Assembly: GCA_017447625.1 (NCBI GenBank)
Contig: JAFSNB010000044.1
Location: 1-64,000 of the forward strand
Origin: Bacteroidaceae bacterium
GTDB lineage: Bacteria > Bacteroidota > Bacteroidia > Bacteroidales > Bacteroidaceae
Length of the DNA: 64,000 nt
Reading direction: 5' to 3'
Part shown: in pieces, positions 36,681-44,058 of the stretch
Layout: each line of letters opens with the position of its first letter
How positions within the stretch are numbered: the first letter of the stretch is position 1
Translations under genes and position numbers: made by a program
The notes under the pieces: generated by a model
What the model was told of the DNA's origin: nothing
Database searches by the model: none
What the model saw: only the letters and a program-made list of their open reading frames with translations

Positions 36681-37264
36681 TGGTGCGCATCGGTCTGACA
36701 GGAGGAATCGGAGCGGGCAAGAGCTATGTGGCATCGCTAATCCACAGCCATTTCGGTATTCCGGTCTATGACTGCGACTCCTCAGCCAAGCGCCTCATGG
36801 CAGAATCCACTGAAGTCCGTGGCGCGTTGGAGCAGCTTCTGGGTAAGCCCGTATGCAAACCCGACGGAACGCTCGACCGTCAGCTGTTGGCCAGTTATGT
36901 CTTTGGAAACAAAGAGGCGGCACGAAGCATCGAGAAGATCGTTCACCCCGCAGTAAAAGCCGATTTCCAGGAGTGGACAACTCAGCTTGCCCAACAGCCG
37001 GCACCGCCGCGTGCTGTTCTGATAGAGAGTGCAATCCTCATAGAGGCCGGCTTTACTGATGTCGCCGACAAAGTGATTGTGGTGGAAGCGCCGATGGAAC
37101 TGCGCATCGCCCGAGTCATGAAGCGCGACGGCTGCACCGAGCAGCAAGTGGGTGAACGCATTGCGCGCCAGATGTCGGACTCCGACCGCCGCAACGCCGC
37201 CGACGCCATCATCATAAACGACGGAAGAAACCTCATCAGCCAACTGCAGGCTGCTATCAATTAA
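36677..37264 (+). CDS. coaE: Dephospho-CoA kinase
   Basis: CoaE phosphorylates dephospho-CoA in the last step of coenzyme A synthesis. The 195 residues show the P-loop GLTGGIGAGKSYVA, VYDCDSSAKRLM, the HPAV segment and ERIARQMSDSDRRNAADAIIINDG. ATG at 36677 or 36680 is possible (MMVRIG). It overlaps the YbbR-protein gene. Confidence 0.96.
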   Translation: MMVRIGLTGGIGAGKSYVASLIHSHFGIPVYDCDSSAKRLMAESTEVRGALEQLLGKPVCKPDGTLDRQLLASYVFGNKEAARSIEKIVHPAVKADFQEWTTQLAQQPAPPRAVLIESAILIEAGFTDVADKVIVVEAPMELRIARVMKRDGCTEQQVGERIARQMSDSDRRNAADAIIINDGRNLISQLQAAIN

Positions 37265-37553
37265 CGCAACTAATTATACAAATTATACTAATTAAACAAA
37301 AATAATATCTACAACAACGGATTACGCGGATTTAACGGATTATAAAGTAAAACACGAATTATCACGAATGACCCACGAATTATCATGAATAATAATTATA
37401 TGGTAAATTAATGGGAAACTTATGGTAATTATATGTGAAAAAACAAAGGCACCGCGCCAGCTGAATTCGTACAATTCGAATAAAAATCAAAATCTGTGCG
37501 CAGCCTATTTTCGTAAAATTCGTAAAATTCGTTGAGTAAAAACAAGCATCGCT
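37265..37553. repeat. AT-rich non-coding gap with short repeats
   Basis: The gap contains ACGGATTA words, two CACGAATTATCA copies, ATGGTAA words and AATTCGTAAAATTCGT direct repeats. No ORF or promoter of note. It separates coaE from the DUF5606 gene. Confidence 0.65.
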
Positions 37554-37979
37554 ATGTTAGAAAAGATTCTCGCCGTTTCAGGCAAACCAGGCCTTTACCA
37601 ATTAGTGAGCCGTTCAAACCGTAGTCTTATCGTGGAGACCGTAGGCGCAGACAAACGTCGTATGCCGATATTCTCCACAGACAAAGTAATCTCTTTGGCT
37701 GATATCGCCATGTACACCGATGAGGAAGAGGTGCCTCTCTGCGACGTGCTCACTTCACTCAAGGAGAAAGAAAAAGGTCAGCCTTGCTCGATTGATATCA
37801 AGAAGGCTGACAAGAAAGAGTTGTTTGACTTCTTTGCAGAGATTCTTCCCAACTTCGACCGCGACCGCGTCTATCCTTCAGACGTGAAGAAACTGCTGCA
37901 ATGGTACGATATCCTCATCGCAGCCGGTCTCGATGACTTCTCCAATCCGAAGAAGGAGCCTCAGGAAGAGGAGGCTTAA
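37554..37979 (+). CDS. DUF5606 family protein
   Basis: The 141-residue cytoplasmic protein starts MLEKILAVSGKPGLYQLVSRSNRSLIVET, with KRRMPIFSTDKVISLADIAMYT following, the signature of DUF5606. KADKKELFDFFAEILPNFDRDRVYPSDVKKLLQWYDIL and an acidic tail complete it. A Tudor/SH3-like beta-barrel is plausible for the N-terminus. It commonly sits near coaE in Bacteroidales. The function is unknown. Confidence 0.85.
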   Translation: MLEKILAVSGKPGLYQLVSRSNRSLIVETVGADKRRMPIFSTDKVISLADIAMYTDEEEVPLCDVLTSLKEKEKGQPCSIDIKKADKKELFDFFAEILPNFDRDRVYPSDVKKLLQWYDILIAAGLDDFSNPKKEPQEEEA

Positions 37980-37982
37980 TCT

Positions 37983-38109
37983 GATTGAACATTGAACATT
38001 GACCATTGAACATTTTAGGTTAGCACCGCGCAGCCTTAATGTTCAATGTTCATTGTTCAATGTTCAATGTTCAATGATCAATGTTCAATGTTCAATGATC
38101 AATGATCAA
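37983..38109. repeat. Inverted heptamer arrays, copy 3
   Basis: A left arm of ATTGAAC units (37983-38022) faces a longer right arm of AATGTTC/AATGATC units (38038-38108) across a 15-base spacer. The arms can pair into a long hairpin between the convergent DUF5606 and sialidase genes, so it may act as a terminator. Confidence 0.8.
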
Positions 38110-38115
38110 TGGGGC

Positions 38116-39357
38116 CTATTTATACTTCCCCAGCGTTATCTGACTGATAGTCAGAGGCAGATAAATCATGTCATAGCCGTTTTCTGTGAGGTTCTCCTCA
38201 TAGAAGAGGGCTATGCTTTTGTCTTTCTGCTCTATCATGGTCGAGTAGGCCGAGGTGGTGTTACACAGTTGTATTCCTTTGGTCCATTCAGCGGCGAAGG
38301 CCCGGGGCGTGTAAATACCGTTTGGCAGAATCTCCTTATACCAGATGCCGACGTCCGTACGTTTGTCTCCGAAGGGGAGCGACTGAAGCATCAGTTTCAC
38401 ACGGCGGTTGGTGACAGGCTCAGTGGCATCTACCAGCATTATCTCTCCGTTGCATGAGGTAGCTCCGGTCTTTATTCCGCCCGGTATGTCATGCGACGCC
38501 ACACATGAGCCCCATGTCCCGTTCTCCTTGTCGTTCTTGAAGTCCGAGAAACGGTAAATGTTGAAATAGCGTCCATACCATTTGCGTGAGGACAGAACGA
38601 CGTCTCCGTTCGGCAGCTCCTCGCACTTGGGTTCGTCGCCTCCTACACACGGGCTCGAAGCCACATCCAACGAACCGCCGCCAAGTACATTCCAAGTCTG
38701 TCCGAAATCGTCGCTGTAAATCACGTAGTTGCAGGCTTTCCGTTCGGGGCCAGTCATCGTGAGCACAGAGCAGTAGAGACGATAGTATTTGTTCTTCTTC
38801 ACCAGCCGGCTCTGGCAGATGCGTCCCGACCCGATGAACATAGTGTGGGTGTTGGGGAACATGGTGTAGAAGACGTCCGTCACGTCCGTGGGCTTAGTCC
38901 AGCTCTTGCCGCCGTTTTCTGAATACCAGCGAGCCACACGGTTGGGGTTCTCGCGCGTACCTTTAAAATATATAACGTTGCCGGTGACACTCATGCACAA
39001 GACGCGGTTGCTCGTTCTGTCTGCCACCATAGCCACGTCTCCGTAGCCGCAGTCGTACGCTCCCTCGATGCCGCTGCCTCTGGCCACAACGGTGTCGGGA
39101 CTCCATGTGCGCCCGTTGTCCTTGCTGGTGCGGGCCACGATGTCAATCTTGCCGAATCCGATGTCGAAGCCGCAATAGCGGCGGTCGCACAGAGCCAGCA
39201 GATTCCCCTTCTTCGTGGTGGCGATAGCGGGGATACGGTAGGGCACGTGGTATTTGTCGTACGTCTTAAACAGACATTGTTTGGTGCCGTCTGTCACCTG
39301 CGCCTTTGCCGGAGTCAGACAGGCGAAAAGTGCTAATATAAAAAACAGTCGTTTCAT
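38116..39357 (-). CDS. nanH: Exo-alpha-sialidase (GH33)
   Basis: This secreted sialidase releases terminal sialic acids from host glycans. The 413 residues have a signal peptide to AKAQ20, the YRIP motif at 40-43 with the first catalytic Arg41, an Asp/Arg pair (CDRRYCGFD), Asp boxes SKDNGRTW (78-85), SENGGKSW and SDDFGQTW, and the acidic DEPKCEELPNGD loop. No nan operon genes are adjacent, so it is a stand-alone enzyme here. The promoter is at 39393-39400. Confidence 0.93.
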   Translation of the reverse strand: MKRLFFILALFACLTPAKAQVTDGTKQCLFKTYDKYHVPYRIPAIATTKKGNLLALCDRRYCGFDIGFGKIDIVARTSKDNGRTWSPDTVVARGSGIEGAYDCGYGDVAMVADRTSNRVLCMSVTGNVIYFKGTRENPNRVARWYSENGGKSWTKPTDVTDVFYTMFPNTHTMFIGSGRICQSRLVKKNKYYRLYCSVLTMTGPERKACNYVIYSDDFGQTWNVLGGGSLDVASSPCVGGDEPKCEELPNGDVVLSSRKWYGRYFNIYRFSDFKNDKENGTWGSCVASHDIPGGIKTGATSCNGEIMLVDATEPVTNRRVKLMLQSLPFGDKRTDVGIWYKEILPNGIYTPRAFAAEWTKGIQLCNTTSAYSTMIEQKDKSIALFYEENLTENGYDMIYLPLTISQITLGKYK

Positions 39358-39392
39358 AGGTGTAAATCGTGTTAGTTAGCTTTTATTCGCAA

Positions 39393-39400
39393 CAAAGGTA
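39393..39400 (-). promoter_or_regulatory. -7 promoter element for sialidase gene
   Basis: The minus strand reads TACCTTTG, 36 bases before the ATG. Confidence 0.7.
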
Positions 39401-39547
39401 TTTACTTTAGGCGGACGTGCAAAATAAATGCGGATAAAAAGCTTTCTATGTGCAAATATGCTTTCAAAAGTAATGGTTATCGGCAAACAATGTTAAATTG
39501 GGCGTTTTATTTAAGCCTAAATGTTGTGTTATCTCCTTCCTTATTCT

Positions 39548-39555
39548 TACCTTTG
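39548..39555 (+). promoter_or_regulatory. -7 promoter element for rprX
   Basis: TACCTTTG lies 41 bases before the ATG. It is divergent from the sialidase promoter. Confidence 0.7.
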
Positions 39556-39595
39556 CACTGTCAAAAGCCGCAAGGCGCATAGAAACGACACAAAC

Positions 39596-41128
39596 ATGAG
39601 GCGAACTACCATTTGGATAATAAGCATAATAATCGGAATCTCGTTCTTCGGATTACTGTTCCTGCAGATGCGAATCATCAATGCGATGGTGAAGATGCGC
39701 AAGGAGCAGTTCGACGAGACCGTGTTCCACGCGTTGGATCAGACGAGCCGCGATCTGGAGCGCAACGAGACCTTCCGCTATTTGGAGACTGTTGCCGTAC
39801 AGGCTGGTTTCAATGGGGATAACTTGGACGAGACCGCCGTGGAGCGCTCCCTGACATTGGGTGACAGCATAGGCTTCAACGGCAACTCGTCTTTCCAGAT
39901 AAAGACACAAAACCGTCACCCGTCCACGACACCGAAGGTTCTCACCCTGCGCCCGTCCGCTTCGTCGAACTCCATCGACGCTGCAAACCACCGTTTCCAG
40001 CAGTTCGTGAAAAACGCCTATCTCTATCAGCGCGGCGTGTTGGACGAGGTCATCTTCTCCATCCTCTACAGCGCCAGCGACAAGGATTTTGCCGACCGCA
40101 TCGACTTCCGTGTACTCAACACCAACCTGCGAAGCGAACTGGAATCCGGCGGCATAAATCTGGATTACCACTTCACCGTGCTCGACTCCGAGGGGCGCGA
40201 GGTCTATCGCTGCTCCGACTACGACCCCGAGGGCTCCGACTATTCCTACACCCAGACCCTGTTCCGCAATGACCCGTCGCAGAAGATGGGTGTGCTGCGC
40301 GTCCATTTCCCGCAGATGAACCGCTACATCTTGGGTGTTGCCCGCATGATGATTCCGACCATGGTGTTCACCATCATGCTTTTCATCACCTTCTGCCTGA
40401 CCGTCTGGCTCATCTTCCGCCAGAAACGCGACACAGAGATGAAGAACGACTTCATTAATAATATGACGCACGAGTTCAAGACTCCTATAGCCTCCATCTC
40501 CCTGGCCGCACAGATGCTGAGCGACCAGTCGGTGAAGAAGACAGACAGCATGATTGAGAATCTCTGCCGCGTCATCGTGAACGAGACCAAGCGTATGCGT
40601 CTGCAGGTGGAGAAGGTGCTGCAGATGAGCCTCTACGATGCGGGCAACATACGGTTCAACGAGCAGGAGCTGGATGCGAACGCCATCATCGACGATGTGG
40701 TCAGTACCTTCCGCCTGAAGGTGAGCCAGAGTGGCGGACACCTCACATCTCAGCTCGATGCCGAGGACCCGATAATCTACGCCGACGAGATGCACTTCAC
40801 CAACGTGATCTTCAACCTGATGGACAATGCATACAAGTATCGCAGCGAGGACGAACCCTTAGAGTTGCATGTCACCACAGCCAATCACGCCAACCACCTG
40901 CAGATCACCATCCAGGACAACGGCATTGGAATCCGCAAGGACGACCTCAGCCGCATCTTCGACCGCTTCTATCGTGTGCACACAGGCAACAAACACGACG
41001 TCAAGGGCTTCGGCCTCGGCCTCGCATACGTGAAGAAAATGGTAGATCTCATGCATGGCACAATCAAGGCCGACTCCGCCCCGGGCCACGGCACCCGCTT
41101 CATCATCACCCTCCCGACCTACGGGTAG
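39596..41128 (+). CDS. rprX: Sensor histidine kinase RprX-like
   Basis: The 510-residue membrane kinase has transmembrane helices at about 5-24 and 252-274 and a periplasmic sensor between them. The phospho-acceptor is His292 in NNMTHEFKTPIASISLAAQML; N, G1 and G2 boxes follow (NLMDNAYKY, IQDNGIGI, GFGLGLAYVKKM). The start at 39596 follows the promoter; upstream codons in the frame overlap it. Bacteroides RprX/RprY respond to envelope or antibiotic stress. The pair here is separated by three repeat copies. Confidence 0.9.
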   Translation: MRRTTIWIISIIIGISFFGLLFLQMRIINAMVKMRKEQFDETVFHALDQTSRDLERNETFRYLETVAVQAGFNGDNLDETAVERSLTLGDSIGFNGNSSFQIKTQNRHPSTTPKVLTLRPSASSNSIDAANHRFQQFVKNAYLYQRGVLDEVIFSILYSASDKDFADRIDFRVLNTNLRSELESGGINLDYHFTVLDSEGREVYRCSDYDPEGSDYSYTQTLFRNDPSQKMGVLRVHFPQMNRYILGVARMMIPTMVFTIMLFITFCLTVWLIFRQKRDTEMKNDFINNMTHEFKTPIASISLAAQMLSDQSVKKTDSMIENLCRVIVNETKRMRLQVEKVLQMSLYDAGNIRFNEQELDANAIIDDVVSTFRLKVSQSGGHLTSQLDAEDPIIYADEMHFTNVIFNLMDNAYKYRSEDEPLELHVTTANHANHLQITIQDNGIGIRKDDLSRIFDRFYRVHTGNKHDVKGFGLGLAYVKKMVDLMHGTIKADSAPGHGTRFIITLPTYG

Positions 41129-41132
41129 GGGC

Positions 41133-41176
41133 GGACTCTCCCCCCTGCCCCTCCCTAAAGGGAGGGGAGTGGTTAG
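41133..41176. repeat. G-rich hairpin repeat, copy 2
   Basis: Reverse orientation: GACTCTCCCCCCTGCCCC, then the CTCCCT/AGGGAG hairpin. It begins directly after the rprX stop. Confidence 0.85.
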
Positions 41177-41210
41177 ATAACCAGAAAAGATATTCAAAGA
41201 GTTGATAATT

Positions 41211-41285
41211 ATGAATAACGATAAGACATCCAGTCAAATAGTAACCGCTCCCTCCCTCACAGGGAGGGCGGGGGGAGAGTCCTAA
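41211..41285 (+). CDS. Mini-ORF inside repeat, doubtful
   Basis: A 24-codon ORF reads MNNDKTSSQIVTAPSLTGRA and then GGES. From SSQIVTAPSLTGRAGGES onwards it equals the N-terminus of the heme-motif lipoprotein near 62.9 kb, because both are built on the same repeat copy type. More likely a repeat artefact than a gene. Confidence 0.2.
   Translation: MNNDKTSSQIVTAPSLTGRAGGES
41231..41284. repeat. G-rich hairpin repeat, copy 3 with extended flank
   Basis: It contains CAGTCAAATAGTAACCGC before the hairpin; the same flank appears reversed at copy 7 (62838-62890). This shows that the mobile unit extends beyond the hairpin. Confidence 0.85.
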
Positions 41286-41319
41286 ACACTAAAATAAATT
41301 CACCACTCGCCCTCATTTC

Positions 41320-41359
41320 GCTCCCTCCCTACAGGGAGGGCGGGGGGGAGAGTCCTAAA
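41320..41359. repeat. G-rich hairpin repeat, copy 4
   Basis: Nearly identical to copy 3 across GCTCCCTCCCT and GGGAGGGCGGGG through GAGAGTCCTAAAC, in direct orientation. Confidence 0.85.
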
Positions 41360-41369
41360 CTTAACTACT

Positions 41370-42083
41370 ATGTCACAGCAAGAAGAAAAAAATCTGAAGA
41401 TCCTCCTCTGCGAGGACGACGAATCATTAGGAATGCTCCTGCGCGAGTACCTGCAGGCTAAAGGCTACGATGCCGACCTCTGCCCCGACGGCGAAGCCGG
41501 ATACAAGGCTTTCCTGAAGAACAACTACGACATGTGCGTGCTCGACGTCATGATGCCGAAGATGGACGGCTTCGCTCTGGCTGAGGAAATCCGTCAGGCC
41601 AACAGCGACATCCCCATCATCTTCCTCACTGCCAAGAACCTGAAGGAAGACATCTTTGCCGGCTTCCAGATCGGAGCAGACGACTACATCACCAAGCCCT
41701 TCTCCATGGAGGAACTCACCCTGCGCATGGAGGCCATCCTGCGCCGTGTCCGCGGCAAGCAGCACCGCGATGTTGCCATCTATCACATCGGTGAATTCAC
41801 GTTCGACACCAAGCGTCAGATCCTGGCACGCGGCGACGTGCAGGTAAAACTCACAACCAAAGAGAGCGAGCTGCTCATCCTCTTGTGTCAGCACGCCAAC
41901 GACGTCCTGCAGCGCGAGCTCGCACTCAAGACCATCTGGATCGACGACAACTACTTCAACGCCCGCTCAATGGATGTGTATATCACCAAACTGCGCAAGC
42001 ACCTGAAGAGCGACCCGTCAATCGAGATCAATAATGTACACGGAAAAGGCTACCGCCTCATCGCCCACATGGAGGAAGAATAA
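41370..42083 (+). CDS. rprY: Response regulator RprY-like
   Basis: This is a 237-residue OmpR-family regulator. The receiver domain (about 10-125) has the acidic pair E15/D16/D17, phospho-acceptor Asp59 in CVLDVMMPKMDG, and Lys in FITKP-like DYITKPFSMEEL. The winged-helix output domain (about 135-233) ends NNVHGKGYRLI. The sequence is very close to what is known of Bacteroides RprY (LLCEDDESLGMLLREYLQAKGY). It follows rprX after a 241-base repeat-filled gap. Confidence 0.94.
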   Translation: MSQQEEKNLKILLCEDDESLGMLLREYLQAKGYDADLCPDGEAGYKAFLKNNYDMCVLDVMMPKMDGFALAEEIRQANSDIPIIFLTAKNLKEDIFAGFQIGADDYITKPFSMEELTLRMEAILRRVRGKQHRDVAIYHIGEFTFDTKRQILARGDVQVKLTTKESELLILLCQHANDVLQRELALKTIWIDDNYFNARSMDVYITKLRKHLKSDPSIEINNVHGKGYRLIAHMEEE

Positions 42084-42139
42084 GCGGCATATCTCCATTT
42101 ATATTCCTTTATCTTCTTAAAGAAACAGAAAAAGGGAGG

Positions 42140-42158
42140 GGGAGCTTACTCGGCTCCC
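42140..42158 (-). terminator. Terminator overlapping a stop codon
   Basis: GGGAGC/GCTCCC stem with the stop codon of the small membrane protein gene in its loop. On the minus strand CCCTTTTTC follows. Confidence 0.7.
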
Positions 42159-42334
42159 TCTTCGTCGTATGCCGGTTTTTTGTAGTTTACGTAGATGTGG
42201 CCGCAGATGCCGCCAATCATACACAGGATGGCAATAAACTGTACCCAGTTGTAGTCAACCCATCCAACAAGGTAGCTCAGCATAAGAAGCAAGGCACCGA
42301 AGATGGTGGCCATAATACCATAGTAGAGTCTCAT
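42146..42334 (-). CDS. Small two-helix membrane protein
   Basis: The 62-residue protein has two hydrophobic segments (YYGIMATIFGALLLMLSYLVG and WVQFIAILCMIGGICGHIYV) and an acidic C-terminus (YDEEGAE). The family is not recognised, although the length and composition recur in Bacteroidales. It lies between rprY and rpsF on the opposite strand and has its own hairpin terminator. Confidence 0.6.
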   Translation of the reverse strand: MRLYYGIMATIFGALLLMLSYLVGWVDYNWVQFIAILCMIGGICGHIYVNYKKPAYDEEGAE

Positions 42335-42475
42335 AGTCTATATGTTTTTGTCTGTTGTTTGCTCTTTTCGTCCGCAAAATAAACGAAAAAGGCCGATACA
42401 AGGAAATGAAATGGCAAAAAAATGCATATATTACCCCTTTTTTCTTCCGTTTTAGCAGAAAAAGCACCATAAACC

Positions 42476-42506
42476 TTTGCCATTTCATGAAAATAGACTA
42501 CCTTTG
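42476..42506 (+). promoter_or_regulatory. Full -33/-7 promoter of ribosomal operon
   Basis: TTTG at 42476-42479, then 19 bases, then TACCTTTG at 42499-42506. This is the full Bacteroidota consensus with ideal spacing. The rpsF ATG is 49 bases further. Confidence 0.88.
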
Positions 42507-42554
42507 CGCCCGCTTTTAGCACAACAATCAATTATTAACAACAAAAATTAAAAA

Positions 42555-42896
42555 ATGAACCAGTACGAAACCGTTTTCATTTTAACTCCCGTTTTGTCTG
42601 ATGATCAGATGAAGGAAGCGGTCGAGAAGTTCAAGGGCATCCTCACCAAGGGTGGGGCAGAGATCCTGAACGAAGAGCTGTGGGGCATGAAGAAGCTTGC
42701 ATACCCCATACAGAAAAAATCCACAGGCTTCTATGTGTTGGTTGAGTTCAAGGCCGAGCCCGAACTCATCGCCAAGCTTGACACACAGTACCGTCGCGAC
42801 GAGCGCATCCTGCGCCACATCATCGTTAAGATGGAGAAGTACGCCGCACAGTATGCAGAAAAGAGACGTAACAAATTAGCAAAGAAGGAGGACTAA
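42555..42896 (+). CDS. rpsF: 30S ribosomal protein S6
   Basis: The 113-residue S6 starts [26 protein letters not shown] and contains [22 protein letters not shown]. It binds S18 at the 30S platform. First gene of rpsF-rpsR-rplI, with an ideal promoter. Confidence 0.98.
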   Translation: MNQYETVFILTPVLSDDQMKEAVEKFKGILTKGGAEILNEELWGMKKLAYPIQKKSTGFYVLVEFKAEPELIAKLDTQYRRDERILRHIIVKMEKYAAQYAEKRRNKLAKKED

Positions 42897-42899
42897 ATC

Positions 42900-43163
42900 A
42901 TGGCAAATTCTGAAATACGTTACCTCACACCCCCAACGGTTGACACCAAGAAGAAGAAATACTGCCGCTTCAAGAAGCTCGGCATCAAGTACATCGACTA
43001 CAAGGATCCCGAGTTCCTGAAGAAGTTCCTCAACGAGCAGGGTAAGATTCTGCCCCGCCGCATCACCGGCACTTCACTCAAGTACCAGCGCCGCGTCGCT
43101 CAGGCTGTGAAGCGTGCACGTCACCTCGCACTCCTGCCCTTCGTAACCGATTTGATGAAATAA
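42900..43163 (+). CDS. rpsR: 30S ribosomal protein S18
   Basis: The 87-residue S18 contains [23 protein letters not shown] and [29 protein letters not shown] Shine-Dalgarno-like AAGGAGG lies in the end of rpsF, uncommon in Bacteroidota. It starts 4 bases after rpsF. Confidence 0.98.
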   Translation: MANSEIRYLTPPTVDTKKKKYCRFKKLGIKYIDYKDPEFLKKFLNEQGKILPRRITGTSLKYQRRVAQAVKRARHLALLPFVTDLMK

Positions 43164-43184
43164 CCAATAGGAGGAATAAGCACT

Positions 43185-43733
43185 ATGGAAATAATTCTGA
43201 AAGAAGACGTGATCGGCTTGGGTTACAAGTACGACATTGTGAATGTTAAGTCCGGCTACGGACGCAACTATCTTATTCCTTCTGGCAAGGCTGTCATCGC
43301 TTCTGAGAGCGCCAAGAAGCAGCTCGCCGAGATGATTAAGCAGAAGGCCCTCAAGCTCGCCAAGATCAAGGCTGACGCTGAGGCTGTTGCCGCTAAGCTC
43401 GAAGGCGTTGCCCTCACTGTTACCGCTAAGGTCAGCAGCACCGGCACAATCTTCGGCAGCGTGAACAACATCCAGATCGCCAACGAACTGGCTAAGCTCG
43501 GCTTCGAGATCGACCGCAAGCTCATCACCATCAAGGACGTTAAGACCGTTGGTGAGCACACCGCTACCGTTCGTCTCCACAAGGAGGTATCTGTCACCAT
43601 CCCCGTAACGGTGATTGGCGACGCTCCCGTGGCTGCTCCCGCAGAGGAGCCCGCTCCCGCACCCGCAGCTGAGGCTGAGCCCGAAGTTGAGGAACCCGAA
43701 GCAGACGAGCCCGAAGCCGCTGAAGAGGCATAA
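43185..43733 (+). CDS. rplI: 50S ribosomal protein L9 with acidic tail
   Basis: L9 (182 residues) shows MEIILKEDVIGLGYKYDIVNVKSGYGRNYLIP at the N-terminus and a C-terminal domain to about 147. A 35-residue Pro/Ala/Glu tail follows (EEPAPAPAAEAEPEVEEPEADEP and so on, given here in part), beyond the usual 150 residues. A GGAGG Shine-Dalgarno sits at 43170-43174. A strong terminator ends the operon. Confidence 0.97.
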   Translation: MEIILKEDVIGLGYKYDIVNVKSGYGRNYLIPSGKAVIASESAKKQLAEMIKQKALKLAKIKADAEAVAAKLEGVALTVTAKVSSTGTIFGSVNNIQIANELAKLGFEIDRKLITIKDVKTVGEHTATVRLHKEVSVTIPVTVIGDAPVAAPAEEPAPAPAAEAEPEVEEPEADEPEAAEEA

Positions 43734-43780
43734 GACACTCATACTCCAAGGCGTGAATCCAAATCCACGCCTCCCAATAA

Positions 43781-43817
43781 AACTCCACGCCCGGAATACA
43801 GGCGTGGAGTTCTTTTT
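43781..43817 (+). terminator. Terminator of ribosomal operon
   Basis: AACTCCACGCC/GGCGTGGAGTT stem followed by CTTTTTA. Confidence 0.9.
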
Positions 43818-43838
43818 ATAGGCGGCCTTCTCTTTGTC

Positions 43839-43875
43839 GTTATACCGTTATACCGTTATTACGTTATTACGCCGG
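43839..43875. repeat. ATAACGGT short tandem repeat, copy 2
   Basis: Inverted relative to copy 1 (5900-5940): GTTATACC and GTTATTAC words. GCCGCCCAATGTTCAATG follows, as at copy 1. Confidence 0.7.
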
Positions 43876-43882
43876 GCCGCCC

Positions 43883-43963
43883 AATGTTCAATGGTCAATG
43901 TTCAATGTTCAATGTTCAATGTTCAATGGTCAATGTTCAATGTTCAATGTTCAATGTTCAATT
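43883..43963. repeat. AATGTTC heptamer array, copy 4
   Basis: Eleven tandem heptamers, mostly AATGTTC with two AATGGTC variants. The longest array in the window. Confidence 0.88.
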
Positions 43964-44058
43964 AATTAATCTTAAATTCTGTGCCCAAATTCCGCGCGTG
44001 TACATAATAATACATATATTTGTCCCACAATTGTTTACCTATAAAAACTAACGTGACT

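Larger units (their letters stand above)
43734..44058. other. Gap with terminator and repeat arrays
   Basis: The gap holds the rplI terminator, a smaller GGCGTG/CACGCC hairpin, the ATAACGGT repeat copy 2, the longest heptamer array, and an alternating GCGCGTGTACATA tract near 43994. No gene seen. Confidence 0.75.

Noticed and set aside
39653..40795. 380-codon open frame antisense to rprX
   Set aside because: No protein-like features; shadow of the kinase gene.
43883..43963. Possible CRISPR array
   Set aside because: Units are 7 bases with no spacers, so it is a plain tandem repeat; no cas genes are present.
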